Origin: Meloidogyne chitwoodi
Taxonomy: Eukaryota > Nematoda > Chromadorea > Rhabditida > Meloidogynidae
Assembly: GCA_015183035.1 (NCBI GenBank)
Contig: JACZZP010000014.1
Span: 124,001-188,000, forward strand
Length of the DNA stretch: 64,000 bases
Reading direction: 5' to 3'
Position numbers and translations under genes: made by a program. Shown piece after piece: positions 10,801 to 20,135 of the stretch. Under the pieces are notes generated by a model. It searched no databases and was not told the origin of the DNA. It saw nothing but the letters and a program-made list of their open reading frames with translations. Each line of letters begins with the position of its first letter. The first letter of the stretch is position 1.

Positions 10801-11948
10801 AATGCGCGAGAGAGCACCCAGAAGGGGATGTGAATGAAAACTACTCATGTCCTCATTCAGATCAACAACGAGGATGGGTGAGTACATGCACCTCTATAGA
10901 ACTAAATGAGGCTCTTAAAGAAGGATATGCTGTGACAAAACTCTTCCGAGTTTTGGAATTTAAGGATTTTGACAACAAATTATTTGCTCCCTACATTAGT
11001 GAATTTATGGCAGCAAAAATCCATTCTTCAGGATTTGATACCTCCATCAAAGGAAAATATGATGAGGAGGAGAAATTTATTAAAGAATGTAAAGAAAAGT
11101 TTGGAATAAATATTGAAAGAAGTAAAATGGGCCCAAATAAAGGAAAAAGAACTCAGGCAAAGTTAATGCTCAACAATTTGTGGGGGAGATTCTCCTTAAG
11201 AAATGACGGGCTTTTTCAATGTGCTATAACAGACAACCCTGCTGAACTTAGGCGACACATGGATGACCATTCCGTTGATATTAAAGCATTGGATGAACTT
11301 GCTCCTGGTATTATGCTCATCACATACATCAAGAAGAAGGATTGGATCGAGGAGCATGCGTCGTCAAATGTGGTCATTTCACTTTGGACGACATCAGCTG
11401 CACGTATACATTTGCTCAGAGCAATGCAAAAAGTCGTCAGAACTCCTGGATGCAAGCTTCTCTACACTGACACGGATTCACTGATATTCTCTCATCCGCA
11501 ACTGAATTGTCCATTACAGCTAGGATCTCATTTAGGGGAATTTACAGATGAATATCCCTCACATGAAATTATGGAGTACACCTGTGGAGGAGCTAAACAG
11601 TACGGGCTCAAATTGAGACGGAAGGAGCAGCATGTAGCAGCTGACTATGAGTACGTGTTAAAAGTTAGAGGAATGACCCTCAACTTCGACGTGATCGAAA
11701 ATCAGGGACTCCGTTATGACACATTCAAGGATCAGGTACTATCTTATGCAAAAACAGGAGAGTTAAATCCTATTGATATTTTATATCCCAATTTTTTGAG
11801 ACCATCTATTAAAGATGGCTGTGTTACCTCTCAACCCCTTCATAAAATGTATAAACCAGTTGTATGTAAAGGGGTTATCCGCCCTTCTGATTTTATTGTA
11901 TTAAATTTTGGCCATTTAAATAATAAACATCCTCTTATATTAATATGA
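7857..11948 (+). CDS. Protein-primed family B DNA polymerase, Maverick/Polinton type (left arm)
   Basis: A single uninterrupted frame of 1363 aa. In order: an OTU-like region with DGYCLF (Asp191, Cys194) and a candidate catalytic His306 in GSHFNGV; a Cys/His cluster (residues 322-433) typical of metazoan transposon polymerases; 3'-5' exonuclease motifs FDLE (451-454), SHYGGKFD (541-548) and YCTNDVEI (669-676); a restriction-endonuclease/Vsr-like insert with LDGWIEDEKLGIEVNG and AWHGC (786-807), then VQVFWECE; and polymerase motif A YYDVTSLYP (904-912), motif B KLMLNNLWG (1102-1110) and motif C YTDTDS (1203-1208). All catalytic aspartates are present, so the enzyme could be active. The family replicates linear DNA from a terminal protein, which fits an element with inverted ends. 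No integrase, ATPase, protease or capsid gene accompanies it. The right-arm copy appears identical in translation. Confidence 0.93.
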   Translation: MTYQPPTKRQRSFFIDNLLEINQVGEGASPKEYVEKLDESIQHNDKFKLIKSYSKFLIKNIPTDPEALLSGIFQYCFDEATSNARNKGIEPEELGCTLTSELLESDIWIPVRPTTQNTFDSMLNQFNKVAQSKKQAGLTLWGKPFSINVMVVNKSSLPRGNNIIGGAPRKLAPVHHQIKTKNLIKIKNNNDGYCLFYSLISTMIRYIGNLSRSQYYDYIHGRKGSRGKFEQDVLKLMNQIRAPLGKNEYDAEDWVPSIIDYWNEQYAGRFIFKVFVFDCLGHYKPCFKYGPDDYNSPLLLYFDGSHFNGVTSTGGLFGQPYCLECETIYDRPGRHSISCRARCLNCSRVGPLYPCQPRNNFYKKCNGCSKKFNNEDCFIYHVNSNFCKNSKKCEKCGVVWDVNDNNRKGRKGHVCNEKYCKTCGGYHEPKRGCFVKPLEAKEQKPYRIVAFDLETMQHVTTNNNKRKHQTNFIAARVTCPKCINDEQIECKICENNRLITFSERPFTKTNVDSQNISEEPLVSFVKWIIETTKEFDTIAFSHYGGKFDMVIVFKELFLLGFTPEMLKRGNKMYEMKVRIGKKSMLIFRDSFNIMPMSLASLVPAFALKVEDKPFFPHLSNHPKNYGKEIYPSPSEYFADGMMPEKRKEFDQWYSQNKEPFLLDEALASYCTNDVEILLAALIAFRKEFMNVTKRSTGERRASAKAHDGIDVLRESMTIASACMNHFRTNHLKENHLALVPEKGYDNADNQSKLALKFMKWYEEEHGVTIQNAYSKGGEKKVGNYKLDGWIEDEKLGIEVNGCAWHGCERCYSENNIMLPNGVTAGKQREKDEIRLQFIKSQGINVQVFWECEIRRMLDKDREMRNKFKNYLDNGPIDIRSSFFGGRTGPLRLFYKPRDGEKISYYDVTSLYPFINVTTKYPVGHPEVHILNKDVKWTTPKDNSFELAILKVFVIPPRSIDVPVLPMKIGEDDERLLFPLCSKCAREHPEGDVNENYSCPHSDQQRGWVSTCTSIELNEALKEGYAVTKLFRVLEFKDFDNKLFAPYISEFMAAKIHSSGFDTSIKGKYDEEEKFIKECKEKFGINIERSKMGPNKGKRTQAKLMLNNLWGRFSLRNDGLFQCAITDNPAELRRHMDDHSVDIKALDELAPGIMLITYIKKKDWIEEHASSNVVISLWTTSAARIHLLRAMQKVVRTPGCKLLYTDTDSLIFSHPQLNCPLQLGSHLGEFTDEYPSHEIMEYTCGGAKQYGLKLRRKEQHVAADYEYVLKVRGMTLNFDVIENQGLRYDTFKDQVLSYAKTGELNPIDILYPNFLRPSIKDGCVTSQPLHKMYKPVVCKGVIRPSDFIVLNFGHLNNKHPLILI

Positions 11949-12339
11949 TTTCATAAGGAGATGGAAAGTAGTCAGGGGTACAGATCCTCCAACCTTATAC
12001 CAACCATGTTATCGATGATTACCAACATGAGCTATTCTTATGTTGTGAGGTCGTTCCCTCATTGAATTTCAATGAATATCAACATGTGTTAGCCATATGT
12101 TGTGGGGCAATCCTCTCATTGAATGTGGTCGCGGACTTGAGTAAATTCTCAAGTCCCTGGTCGGGTTGGAGGAGATGTCGAATGACGAAGCCAAGCTCCT
12201 TCCATATTAATATTTTTCATAGAGGTTTTATTAAACTTATAAGCCAAACTCATTCCCTATCACTATAATTATTATTACTCATAATGTAAATAATGTATTC
12301 AAAATAAAAATTTTAATAATAAAAATGTCTATTTTTAAA

Positions 12340-12640
12340 AATCTGTATTACAGAATTAACAAAAGTTAATACAAGTTTTTAGGGGTAAAAATACAGAATT
12401 AAGGAAAAGGAGCTTAATTTTATAATATTAAAAGACAAAATTAAGGACAAACTACAGAGTTAACAAAAGTTAATACAAGGTTTTAGGGGTAAAAAAGGCA
12501 GAATTAAGAAAAACAAGTTAAAATTTAAAAATTTTATTTACAAAATTAAAAAGTATTTACAAAATTAGTAATAGTTTGTATTCAATTTTAGGGGTAAAAT
12601 TGCAGAATTAAGAAAATATTTGTAAAAATTCATCATTTTT
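12340..12640. repeat. Iterated noncoding repeats between polymerase and centre (left arm)
   Basis: Three imperfect units of roughly 100 bp, each with TTTTAGGGGTAAAA followed by GCAGAATTAAG or ACAGAATTAAG, some also with AACAAAAGTTAATACAAG. No coding potential. Mirrored at about 13386-13686. Confidence 0.8.
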
Positions 12641-12675
12641 GTCATATGTGTGTGCGCATGTATATAGATGGCACA

Positions 12676-13020
12676 CTACCAGTCATCTTGGCTAAAATCT
12701 CCTCTGTACACTTCCATCTCATCCTCAAGATTCTTATCCATAATAATTTCAGGACTATCAGGAGGTGAAAATTTGGCTTTGCTTGAAAAACTTGAAGATA
12801 AACTTGTAATTTTCTCTGCTTCCTCATCAACAAATTCTAATAGCTCGATAGGATAGAAACGATCTTTCTGATATGGTCGTCGATCGATTACACAATTTAG
12901 ATATGGATAACGAAGTTGAATACGATGACGAGTGTAAAAATGTTGAGCAATACTAACATTATATGGACGTCTGAGATGTCCATAGGCGCGAATTTTATTT
13001 GCACTTTTTCTTGAAATACC
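12676..13020 (-). pseudogene. Argonaute PAZ-domain fragment, left arm copy
   Basis: Reading minus from the palindrome centre, the frame gives GISRKSANKIRAYG, then VSIAQHFYTRHRIQLRYPYL, then NCVIDRRPYQKDRFYPIELL and a stop at 12676. This is the C-terminal half of an Argonaute PAZ domain: the 'SVAQYF..KY.I.L.YP.LPCV...K..YPIELL' block. The segment after it is acidic and Ser-rich (SSSFSSKAKF, SPEIIMDKNLEDEMEV) and does not look like an Argonaute L2 linker, so the protein ends soon after PAZ. Upstream coding sequence is cut off at the centre, where the frame runs into the antisense of the other arm. No MID or PIWI domain is present. It is either a captured host fragment or part of an element gene truncated by the inverted duplication. 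Confidence 0.72.
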
Positions 13021-13025
13021 TCCAA
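13001..13025. other. Asymmetric loop at the palindrome centre
   Basis: 25 nt that do not pair with each other. The left 20 nt continue the Argonaute frame (GISRKSANK on the minus strand), so the left arm keeps slightly more of the original gene than the right arm. This is what a fold-back joining a broken end to an internal site would leave. Confidence 0.8.
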
Positions 13026-13350
13026 AAATAAAATTCGTGCCTATGGACATCTCAGACGTCCATATAATGTTAGTATTGCTCAACATTTTTACACTCGTCA
13101 TCGTATTCAACTTCGTTATCCATATCTAAATTGTGTAATCGATCGACGACCATATCAGAAAGATCGTTTCTATCCTATCGAGCTATTAGAATTTGTTGAT
13201 GAGGAAGCAGAGAAAATTACAAGTTTATCTTCAAGTTTTTCAAGCAAAGCCAAATTTTCACCTCCTGATAGTCCTGAAATTATTATGGATAAGAATCTTG
13301 AGGATGAGATGGAAGTGTACAGAGGAGATTTTAGCCAAGATGACTGGTAG
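13026..13350 (+). pseudogene. Argonaute PAZ-domain fragment, right arm copy
   Basis: The inverted duplicate of the left fragment, reading plus, outward from the centre, to the stop ending at 13350. It begins at KIRAYGHLRR, so about nine codons present on the left side are missing here. The remaining coding sequence is the same apart from the near-centre mismatch. No promoter or in-frame start close to the centre can be defended, so independent expression is doubtful. Confidence 0.7.
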
Positions 13351-13385
13351 TGTGCCATCTATATACATGCGCACACACATATGAC

Positions 13386-13686
13386 AAAAATGATGAATTT
13401 TTACAAATATTTTCTTAATTCTGCAATTTTACCCCTAAAATTGAATACAAACTATTACTAATTTTGTAAATACTTTTTAATTTTGTAAATAAAATTTTTA
13501 AATTTTAACTTGTTTTTCTTAATTCTGCCTTTTTTACCCCTAAAACCTTGTATTAACTTTTGTTAACTCTGTAGTTTGTCCTTAATTTTGTCTTTTAATA
13601 TTATAAAATTAAGCTCCTTTTCCTTAATTCTGTATTTTTACCCCTAAAAACTTGTATTAACTTTTGTTAATTCTGTAATACAGATT
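13386..13686. repeat. Iterated noncoding repeats, right arm
   Basis: Mirror copy of the TTTTAGGGGTAAAA repeat block at 12340-12640, here as TTTTACCCCTAAAA. Confidence 0.8.
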
Positions 13687-14077
13687 TTTAAAAATAGACA
13701 TTTTTATTATTAAAATTTTTATTTTGAATACATTATTTACATTATGAGTAATAATAATTATAGTGATAGGGAATGAGTTTGGCTTATAAGTTTAATAAAA
13801 CCTCTATGAAAAATATTAATATGGAAGGAGCTTGGCTTCGTCATTCGACATCTCCTCCAACCCGACCAGGGACTTGAGAATTTACTCAAGTCCGCGACCA
13901 CATTCAATGAGAGGATTGCCCCACAACATATGGCTAACACATGTTGATATTCATTGAAATTCAATGAGGGAACGACCTCACAACATAAGAATAGCTCATG
14001 TTGGTAATCATCGATAACATGGTTGGTATAAGGTTGGAGGATCTGTACCCCTGACTACTTTCCATCTCCTTATGAAA

Positions 14078-17000
14078 TCATATTAATATAAGAGGATGTT
14101 TATTATTTAAATGGCCAAAATTTAATACAATAAAATCAGAAGGGCGGATAACCCCTTTACATACAACTGGTTTATACATTTTATGAAGGGGTTGAGAGGT
14201 AACACAGCCATCTTTAATAGATGGTCTCAAAAAATTGGGATATAAAATATCAATAGGATTTAACTCTCCTGTTTTTGCATAAGATAGTACCTGATCCTTG
14301 AATGTGTCATAACGGAGTCCCTGATTTTCGATCACGTCGAAGTTGAGGGTCATTCCTCTAACTTTTAACACGTACTCATAGTCAGCTGCTACATGCTGCT
14401 CCTTCCGTCTCAATTTGAGCCCGTACTGTTTAGCTCCTCCACAGGTGTACTCCATAATTTCATGTGAGGGATATTCATCTGTAAATTCCCCTAAATGAGA
14501 TCCTAGCTGTAATGGACAATTCAGTTGCGGATGAGAGAATATCAGTGAATCCGTGTCAGTGTAGAGAAGCTTGCATCCAGGAGTTCTGACGACTTTTTGC
14601 ATTGCTCTGAGCAAATGTATACGTGCAGCTGATGTCGTCCAAAGTGAAATGACCACATTTGACGACGCATGCTCCTCGATCCAATCCTTCTTCTTGATGT
14701 ATGTGATGAGCATAATACCAGGAGCAAGTTCATCCAATGCTTTAATATCAACGGAATGGTCATCCATGTGTCGCCTAAGTTCAGCAGGGTTGTCTGTTAT
14801 AGCACATTGAAAAAGCCCGTCATTTCTTAAGGAGAATCTCCCCCACAAATTGTTGAGCATTAACTTTGCCTGAGTTCTTTTTCCTTTATTTGGGCCCATT
14901 TTACTTCTTTCAATATTTATTCCAAACTTTTCTTTACATTCCTTAATAAATTTCTCCTCCTCATCATATTTTCCTTTGATGGAGGTATCAAATCCTGAAG
15001 AATGGATTTTTGCTGCCATAAATTCACTAATGTAGGGAGCAAATAATTTGTTGTCAAAATCCTTAAATTCCAAAACTCGGAAGAGTTTTGTCACAGCATA
15101 TCCTTCTTTAAGAGCCTCATTTAGTTCTATAGAGGTGCATGTACTCACCCATCCTCGTTGTTGATCTGAATGAGGACATGAGTAGTTTTCATTCACATCC
15201 CCTTCTGGGTGCTCTCTCGCGCATTTGGAGCAGAGTGGGAAGAGAAGTCTTTCATCATCCTCTCCAATCTTCATTGGGAGCACAGGTACATCTATACTCC
15301 TTGGTGGTATAACAAACACTTTCAAAATTGCCAATTCGAATGAGTTGTCTTTTGGTGTTGTCCATTTGACGTCTTTGTTCAAAATGTGCACTTCTGGGTG
15401 ACCAACTGGATACTTTGTTGTCACATTAATAAAAGGGTAGAGGGAAGTGACATCATAATATGATATCTTCTCACCATCCCTTGGTTTGTAAAAGAGACGC
15501 AGTGGGCCAGTCCGTCCTCCAAAGAAAGAAGAGCGGATATCAATAGGCCCGTTGTCCAGATAATTTTTAAATTTGTTCCTCATTTCTCTATCTTTATCCA
15601 ACATTCTTCTTATTTCGCACTCCCAAAAGACTTGAACATTTATTCCTTGACTCTTGATAAATTGTAGTCGAATTTCATCTTTTTCTCTTTGTTTTCCCGC
15701 AGTTACTCCATTTGGGAGCATTATGTTGTTTTCAGAATAGCATCTCTCGCACCCGTGCCATGCACACCCATTAACTTCTATCCCAAGCTTCTCATCCTCT
15801 ATCCACCCATCCAACTTATAATTGCCCACTTTTTTCTCTCCTCCCTTTGAATAAGCATTTTGAATGGTAACTCCATGTTCTTCTTCATACCATTTCATAA
15901 ATTTCAGAGCTAGTTTGCTTTGGTTATCAGCATTGTCATAGCCTTTTTCGGGGACAAGAGCCAAGTGATTTTCCTTCAAGTGATTTGTTCTAAAATGATT
16001 CATGCACGCCGATGCTATAGTCATTGATTCTCTTAGCACATCTATCCCATCATGAGCTTTAGCTGAAGCTCGTCTTTCACCTGTTGATCTCTTTGTAACA
16101 TTCATAAATTCTTTTCGAAATGCAATTAATGCAGCTAATAATATTTCCACATCATTTGTGCAATAAGAAGCTAAGGCCTCATCAAGCAGAAATGGTTCTT
16201 TGTTCTGTGAGTACCATTGATCAAATTCTTTTCTCTTTTCAGGCATCATCCCATCCGCAAAATATTCAGATGGAGAGGGGTATATTTCTTTTCCATAATT
16301 CTTTGGATGGTTTGAGAGGTGAGGAAAGAACGGTTTGTCCTCAACCTTAAGAGCAAACGCCGGGACCAATGATGCCAGAGACATTGGCATAATATTAAAG
16401 CTATCTCTAAAAATTAACATACTCTTCTTTCCAATGCGCACCTTCATCTCATACATTTTATTTCCTCTTTTTAACATTTCAGGTGTAAAACCTAGAAGAA
16501 ATAACTCTTTGAAGACAATAACCATGTCGAACTTTCCTCCGTAATGAGAGAAGGCTATTGTATCAAATTCCTTTGTTGTTTCAATAATCCACTTGACGAA
16601 GGAAACAAGTGGTTCTTCTGATATATTTTGACTGTCAACATTTGTTTTAGTGAAAGGTCGTTCTGAAAATGTAATTAGTCTGTTGTTTTCGCAAATTTTA
16701 CATTCAATTTGCTCATCATTTATGCATTTGGGACAAGTTACTCTTGCTGCAATAAAATTGGTTTGGTGTTTTCTTTTGTTGTTGTTTGTAGTAACATGCT
16801 GCATAGTCTCAAGGTCAAAAGCTACAATTCTGTAAGGTTTTTGCTCCTTGGCCTCCAACGGCTTGACAAAGCATCCTCTTTTGGGCTCATGATACCCTCC
16901 ACACGTCTTGCAGTATTTCTCATTACAAACATGTCCTTTTCTTCCTTTTCTATTATTATCATTGACGTCCCATACTACTCCACATTTTTCACATTTTTTT

Positions 17001-18169
17001 GAATTTTTGCAAAAATTTGAGTTTACATGATAAATAAAACAATCCTCGTTGTTAAATTTTTTTGAGCATCCATTACATTTTTTGTAAAAGTTGTTTCTTG
17101 GTTGACATGGATATAGAGGGCCGACTCGGGAACAGTTTAAACATCTTGCTCGACATGATATTGAATGTCGTCCTGGTCTATCATAGATTGTCTCACATTC
17201 TAAACAATAAGGCTGCCCAAAGAGTCCTCCGGTACTTGTTACACCATTGAAATGGGAGCCATCGAAGTAAAGAAGCAAGGGTGAATTATAATCATCAGGA
17301 CCATATTTAAAGCATGGCTTATAGTGGCCAAGGCAATCAAAAACAAAAACTTTAAAAATAAACCGGCCTGCATATTGTTCATTCCAGTAATCAATTATGG
17401 AGGGAACCCAGTCCTCTGCATCATATTCATTTTTTCCAAGAGGCGCTCTAATTTGATTCATGAGTTTTAAAACATCTTGTTCAAATTTTCCTCTTGACCC
17501 TTTTCTTCCGTGAATATAGTCGTAATATTGGGAACGTGATAAATTTCCAATATAGCGGATCATTGTTGATATTAATGAATAAAATAAACAGTAACCATCG
17601 TTGTTGTTTTTGATTTTTATCAAATTTTTAGTTTTAATTTGATGATGGACAGGAGCTAATTTTCGAGGTGCTCCTCCTATAATATTGTTCCCTCTCGGTA
17701 AACTTGACTTATTAACAACCATAACATTAATTGAAAAAGGTTTTCCCCATAAAGTTAAACCTGCCTGTTTCTTGCTTTGCGCTACTTTATTGAACTGATT
17801 CAACATTGAGTCAAATGTGTTTTGAGTTGTTGGGCGTACAGGTATCCAAATATCAGATTCAAGCAATTCAGATGTAAGAGTACATCCTAACTCTTCTGGC
17901 TCAATTCCTTTATTGCGAGCATTAGATGTTGCTTCATCAAAACAATACTGAAAAATACCTGAAAGAAGTGCTTCAGGATCTGTAGGAATATTTTTTATAA
18001 GGAATTTTGAATAAGATTTAATAAGTTTAAATTTATCATTATGTTGTATGGATTCATCCAATTTTTCAACATATTCTTTGGGAGATGCTCCCTCTCCTAC
18101 TTGATTAATTTCTAGGAGATTATCGATAAAAAATGAACGTTGTCGTTTGGTTGGAGGCTGATAAGTCAT
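14078..18169 (-). CDS. Protein-primed family B DNA polymerase, Maverick/Polinton type (right arm)
   Basis: Inverted copy of the left-arm gene, again a single 1363-aa frame with no stop or frameshift and, as far as I can compare, the same translation. The two genes converge on the PAZ fragments. Domain order and catalytic residues are as described for 7857-11948: OTU-like D191/C194/H306, zinc cluster, exonuclease motifs, endonuclease-like insert, and motifs A, B and C intact. Identity over more than 4 kb in noncoding as well as coding sequence means the duplication is very young, is being gene-converted, or is an assembly mirror. The AT-rich 300 bp before the start is also mirrored, so any promoter is shared. 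Confidence 0.93.
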   Translation of the reverse strand: MTYQPPTKRQRSFFIDNLLEINQVGEGASPKEYVEKLDESIQHNDKFKLIKSYSKFLIKNIPTDPEALLSGIFQYCFDEATSNARNKGIEPEELGCTLTSELLESDIWIPVRPTTQNTFDSMLNQFNKVAQSKKQAGLTLWGKPFSINVMVVNKSSLPRGNNIIGGAPRKLAPVHHQIKTKNLIKIKNNNDGYCLFYSLISTMIRYIGNLSRSQYYDYIHGRKGSRGKFEQDVLKLMNQIRAPLGKNEYDAEDWVPSIIDYWNEQYAGRFIFKVFVFDCLGHYKPCFKYGPDDYNSPLLLYFDGSHFNGVTSTGGLFGQPYCLECETIYDRPGRHSISCRARCLNCSRVGPLYPCQPRNNFYKKCNGCSKKFNNEDCFIYHVNSNFCKNSKKCEKCGVVWDVNDNNRKGRKGHVCNEKYCKTCGGYHEPKRGCFVKPLEAKEQKPYRIVAFDLETMQHVTTNNNKRKHQTNFIAARVTCPKCINDEQIECKICENNRLITFSERPFTKTNVDSQNISEEPLVSFVKWIIETTKEFDTIAFSHYGGKFDMVIVFKELFLLGFTPEMLKRGNKMYEMKVRIGKKSMLIFRDSFNIMPMSLASLVPAFALKVEDKPFFPHLSNHPKNYGKEIYPSPSEYFADGMMPEKRKEFDQWYSQNKEPFLLDEALASYCTNDVEILLAALIAFRKEFMNVTKRSTGERRASAKAHDGIDVLRESMTIASACMNHFRTNHLKENHLALVPEKGYDNADNQSKLALKFMKWYEEEHGVTIQNAYSKGGEKKVGNYKLDGWIEDEKLGIEVNGCAWHGCERCYSENNIMLPNGVTAGKQREKDEIRLQFIKSQGINVQVFWECEIRRMLDKDREMRNKFKNYLDNGPIDIRSSFFGGRTGPLRLFYKPRDGEKISYYDVTSLYPFINVTTKYPVGHPEVHILNKDVKWTTPKDNSFELAILKVFVIPPRSIDVPVLPMKIGEDDERLLFPLCSKCAREHPEGDVNENYSCPHSDQQRGWVSTCTSIELNEALKEGYAVTKLFRVLEFKDFDNKLFAPYISEFMAAKIHSSGFDTSIKGKYDEEEKFIKECKEKFGINIERSKMGPNKGKRTQAKLMLNNLWGRFSLRNDGLFQCAITDNPAELRRHMDDHSVDIKALDELAPGIMLITYIKKKDWIEEHASSNVVISLWTTSAARIHLLRAMQKVVRTPGCKLLYTDTDSLIFSHPQLNCPLQLGSHLGEFTDEYPSHEIMEYTCGGAKQYGLKLRRKEQHVAADYEYVLKVRGMTLNFDVIENQGLRYDTFKDQVLSYAKTGELNPIDILYPNFLRPSIKDGCVTSQPLHKMYKPVVCKGVIRPSDFIVLNFGHLNNKHPLILI

Positions 18170-19124
18170 AATTAATAAGTAATATTATTTTAATATTAAT
18201 AATAACAATTTTATTAAAATAAAGAAAATGAGGATTAAATGAAAATTTCCTTGATTTTTATATTAGAAAATAAATATATTTTCTTTCTTGACTTTAAATA
18301 TTTTTTTTTACAATTTATTTCGTAATATTTCCTAACAAATAAATTTGCAGATTTAAATAAATATATTTTTTCTTTCCTTTTAGAATTCCCAAGGGGTTTT
18401 ACTTCTTTTTAAATTCCTTTATTTCATAATATTTTTAAAATTTTTATATAAATAAATTTGCATATTTAAAAATAAAAATTTTTTCTTTCGTTGAATTCCC
18501 ATGGGGTTTTACTTCTTTTTAAATTCCTTTATTTTATCTTTTTTAACTTTTTATATAACTTTGCATAACATTCCTGTAGAAAAGAAAAGGATTTTATGGC
18601 CAATACCTTTTAAAAAAGAATAGATTTAATCTCTTATTACAAAATGTTTCTAAAAGAAAAGAAACGGCGACTGGCAATTTTTGGGATTAAAAGCAAAATA
18701 ATTTTTTGGAGATTTAATGAATAATTTTATATTCTTTAAAAACACTAATTCTTCAATAAATGGTCCTAATGAAGACCTTTTGTTTTTTTTGATAAAGATA
18801 ATATTAATTAATTAACTTAGAATTTTAAAATTACAACTTCCTCCAAAAGGCTTAGATTTTAATGAGGAAGTGAGGATTGCGTCTTAGTTTCGCCTCCACA
18901 TTATTGTCTTAAAGGTTTAAGTTTGCACGATATCTACATATTCAGGCTATATTTTTATTTCACAAACTAAAAATATTTTTAATAATATATCATTTAAATT
19001 TTTTAACTTAATATTTTTCATTTTTTACTTTTTATTTCACAATAATTTATTCAATTTTTACCGCATTCCTTTGGAATTTTTATCTTCTTCTCCTCAAAAA
19101 AAGAAAAGATAGACAATGGTCAAT

Positions 19125-19325
19125 ACCCTTGGGAAGAAAGGAAAAGGCCACGACACCGGCTACTTCTCTTCTTTTTACTTCCCTTACCCCGACGACGCCG
19201 ACTACTCTCTTCTTCTTTTTTCTCCCCTACACCCACCACATCGACTTCTCTCTTCTTCTTTTTCCTCCCCCTTACCCCGACGACACCGCTGTACAAAAGA
19301 AGAAAAAGGGAAAATGGCCGACGAC
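19125..19325. repeat. Subterminal GC-richer repeat block, right tip
   Basis: Mirror of the left-tip block at 6700-6900, with CCCTTACCCCGACGAC cores on the plus strand. It has one C fewer than the left tip at 19181-19183. Confidence 0.75.
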
Positions 19326-19657
19326 ATCGACCGGTGGTTAACTACTAGTTCCGGAACAGGAACTGGAACTTGCCGAACACTGGTTAAGTTGAATGATACA
19401 AAAACTTTTGGAGAAAAACAAATATTGGACTTGAACAAAATTTTTTTTATTTTGAAAAAATAAATTTAAAAAATTATTATTTTTTCAAAGATTCAAGTTT
19501 GACTTAAAATTTTCATTCAGATAATGATGGCTAGTAATATATTTAAAAAAAAATATTGTTTTTGCAATTTTACAGGTTTTGTCGTAAAGTGTTTACTTAA
19601 AATTTTCTAATATTTTTGAACTTTATACAATTTAATTATATACTTAATAGTTTATTG

Positions 19658-19755
19658 TAGGATGGAGCTCCGTCCCCGTCCCCGTACCCCGACATTTTTT
19701 GGAGTTTTCCCCGACCCCGACATTTCAGCCCCCGATGGGTCGGGGCTCCACTCTA
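19658..19755. mobile_element. 98-bp transposon, TSD GTTTATTG
   Basis: Ends TAGGATGGAGC and, inverted, TAGAGTGGAGC, enclosed by the 8-bp direct repeat GTTTATTG (19650-19657, 19756-19763). The inside consists of CCCCGTCCCCG and CCCCGACATTT repeats, far richer in GC than the host DNA. The 8-bp duplication fits the hAT superfamily. Confidence 0.82.
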
Positions 19756-20135
19756 GTTTATTGTTTAAAAATATTATTAAAATAATTTTTACATTTTATT
19801 CACTCTACTTATATTAATAAAAAAGTAAATTATTGCAAATAAAATATTCAAAAATATTATTAAATAAATAAAAATCCTTTTTTGGTTAATGTTGCACAAA
19901 AATAGTAAAAATTGTTTTAGTGATTACAACACATTTATTGCATTTTTAATCTAAATTAATTTTTTTATATTGTGATATTTATTCAAATTTATAATTATTA
20001 GTGTCCTAGCAATGAAAGGAGATTAACAAATAAACTAAACAAAATGTAAAATAAATTTATATAAATATAGCTATTAAATATTTATCAACACATTAATTTA
20101 TTAAAATAATTTAAATATATTTATTTTAAATAAAA

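Larger units (their letters stand above)
6679..19346. repeat. 12.7-kb near-perfect palindrome carrying two DNA polymerase genes
   Basis: Left arm 6679-13000 and right arm 13026-19346 are reverse complements; paired coordinates sum to 26026 through most of the arm. The centre is an asymmetric 25-nt loop (13001-13025). Differences I found: one mismatch near the loop (12988/13038) and one single-base indel (four versus three C, 6842-6845 versus 19181-19183), after which pairs sum to 26025. The tips read AGTAGTTAACCACCGGTCGA and run into non-identical GGAACT-rich DNA on both sides. Each arm holds, from tip inward, a pyrimidine-rich ~60-bp repeat block, an AT-rich region, the polymerase gene, repeats with TTTTAGGGGTAAAA, and a PAZ fragment. 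Biologically this is a recent inverted duplication of a truncated Maverick/Polinton-like element; a read or assembly fold-back remains possible. Confidence 0.9.

Noticed and set aside
7857..18169. Complete Maverick/Polinton or adintovirus
   Set aside because: No integrase, packaging ATPase, protease or capsid frames are present in either arm; only the polymerase and a PAZ fragment.
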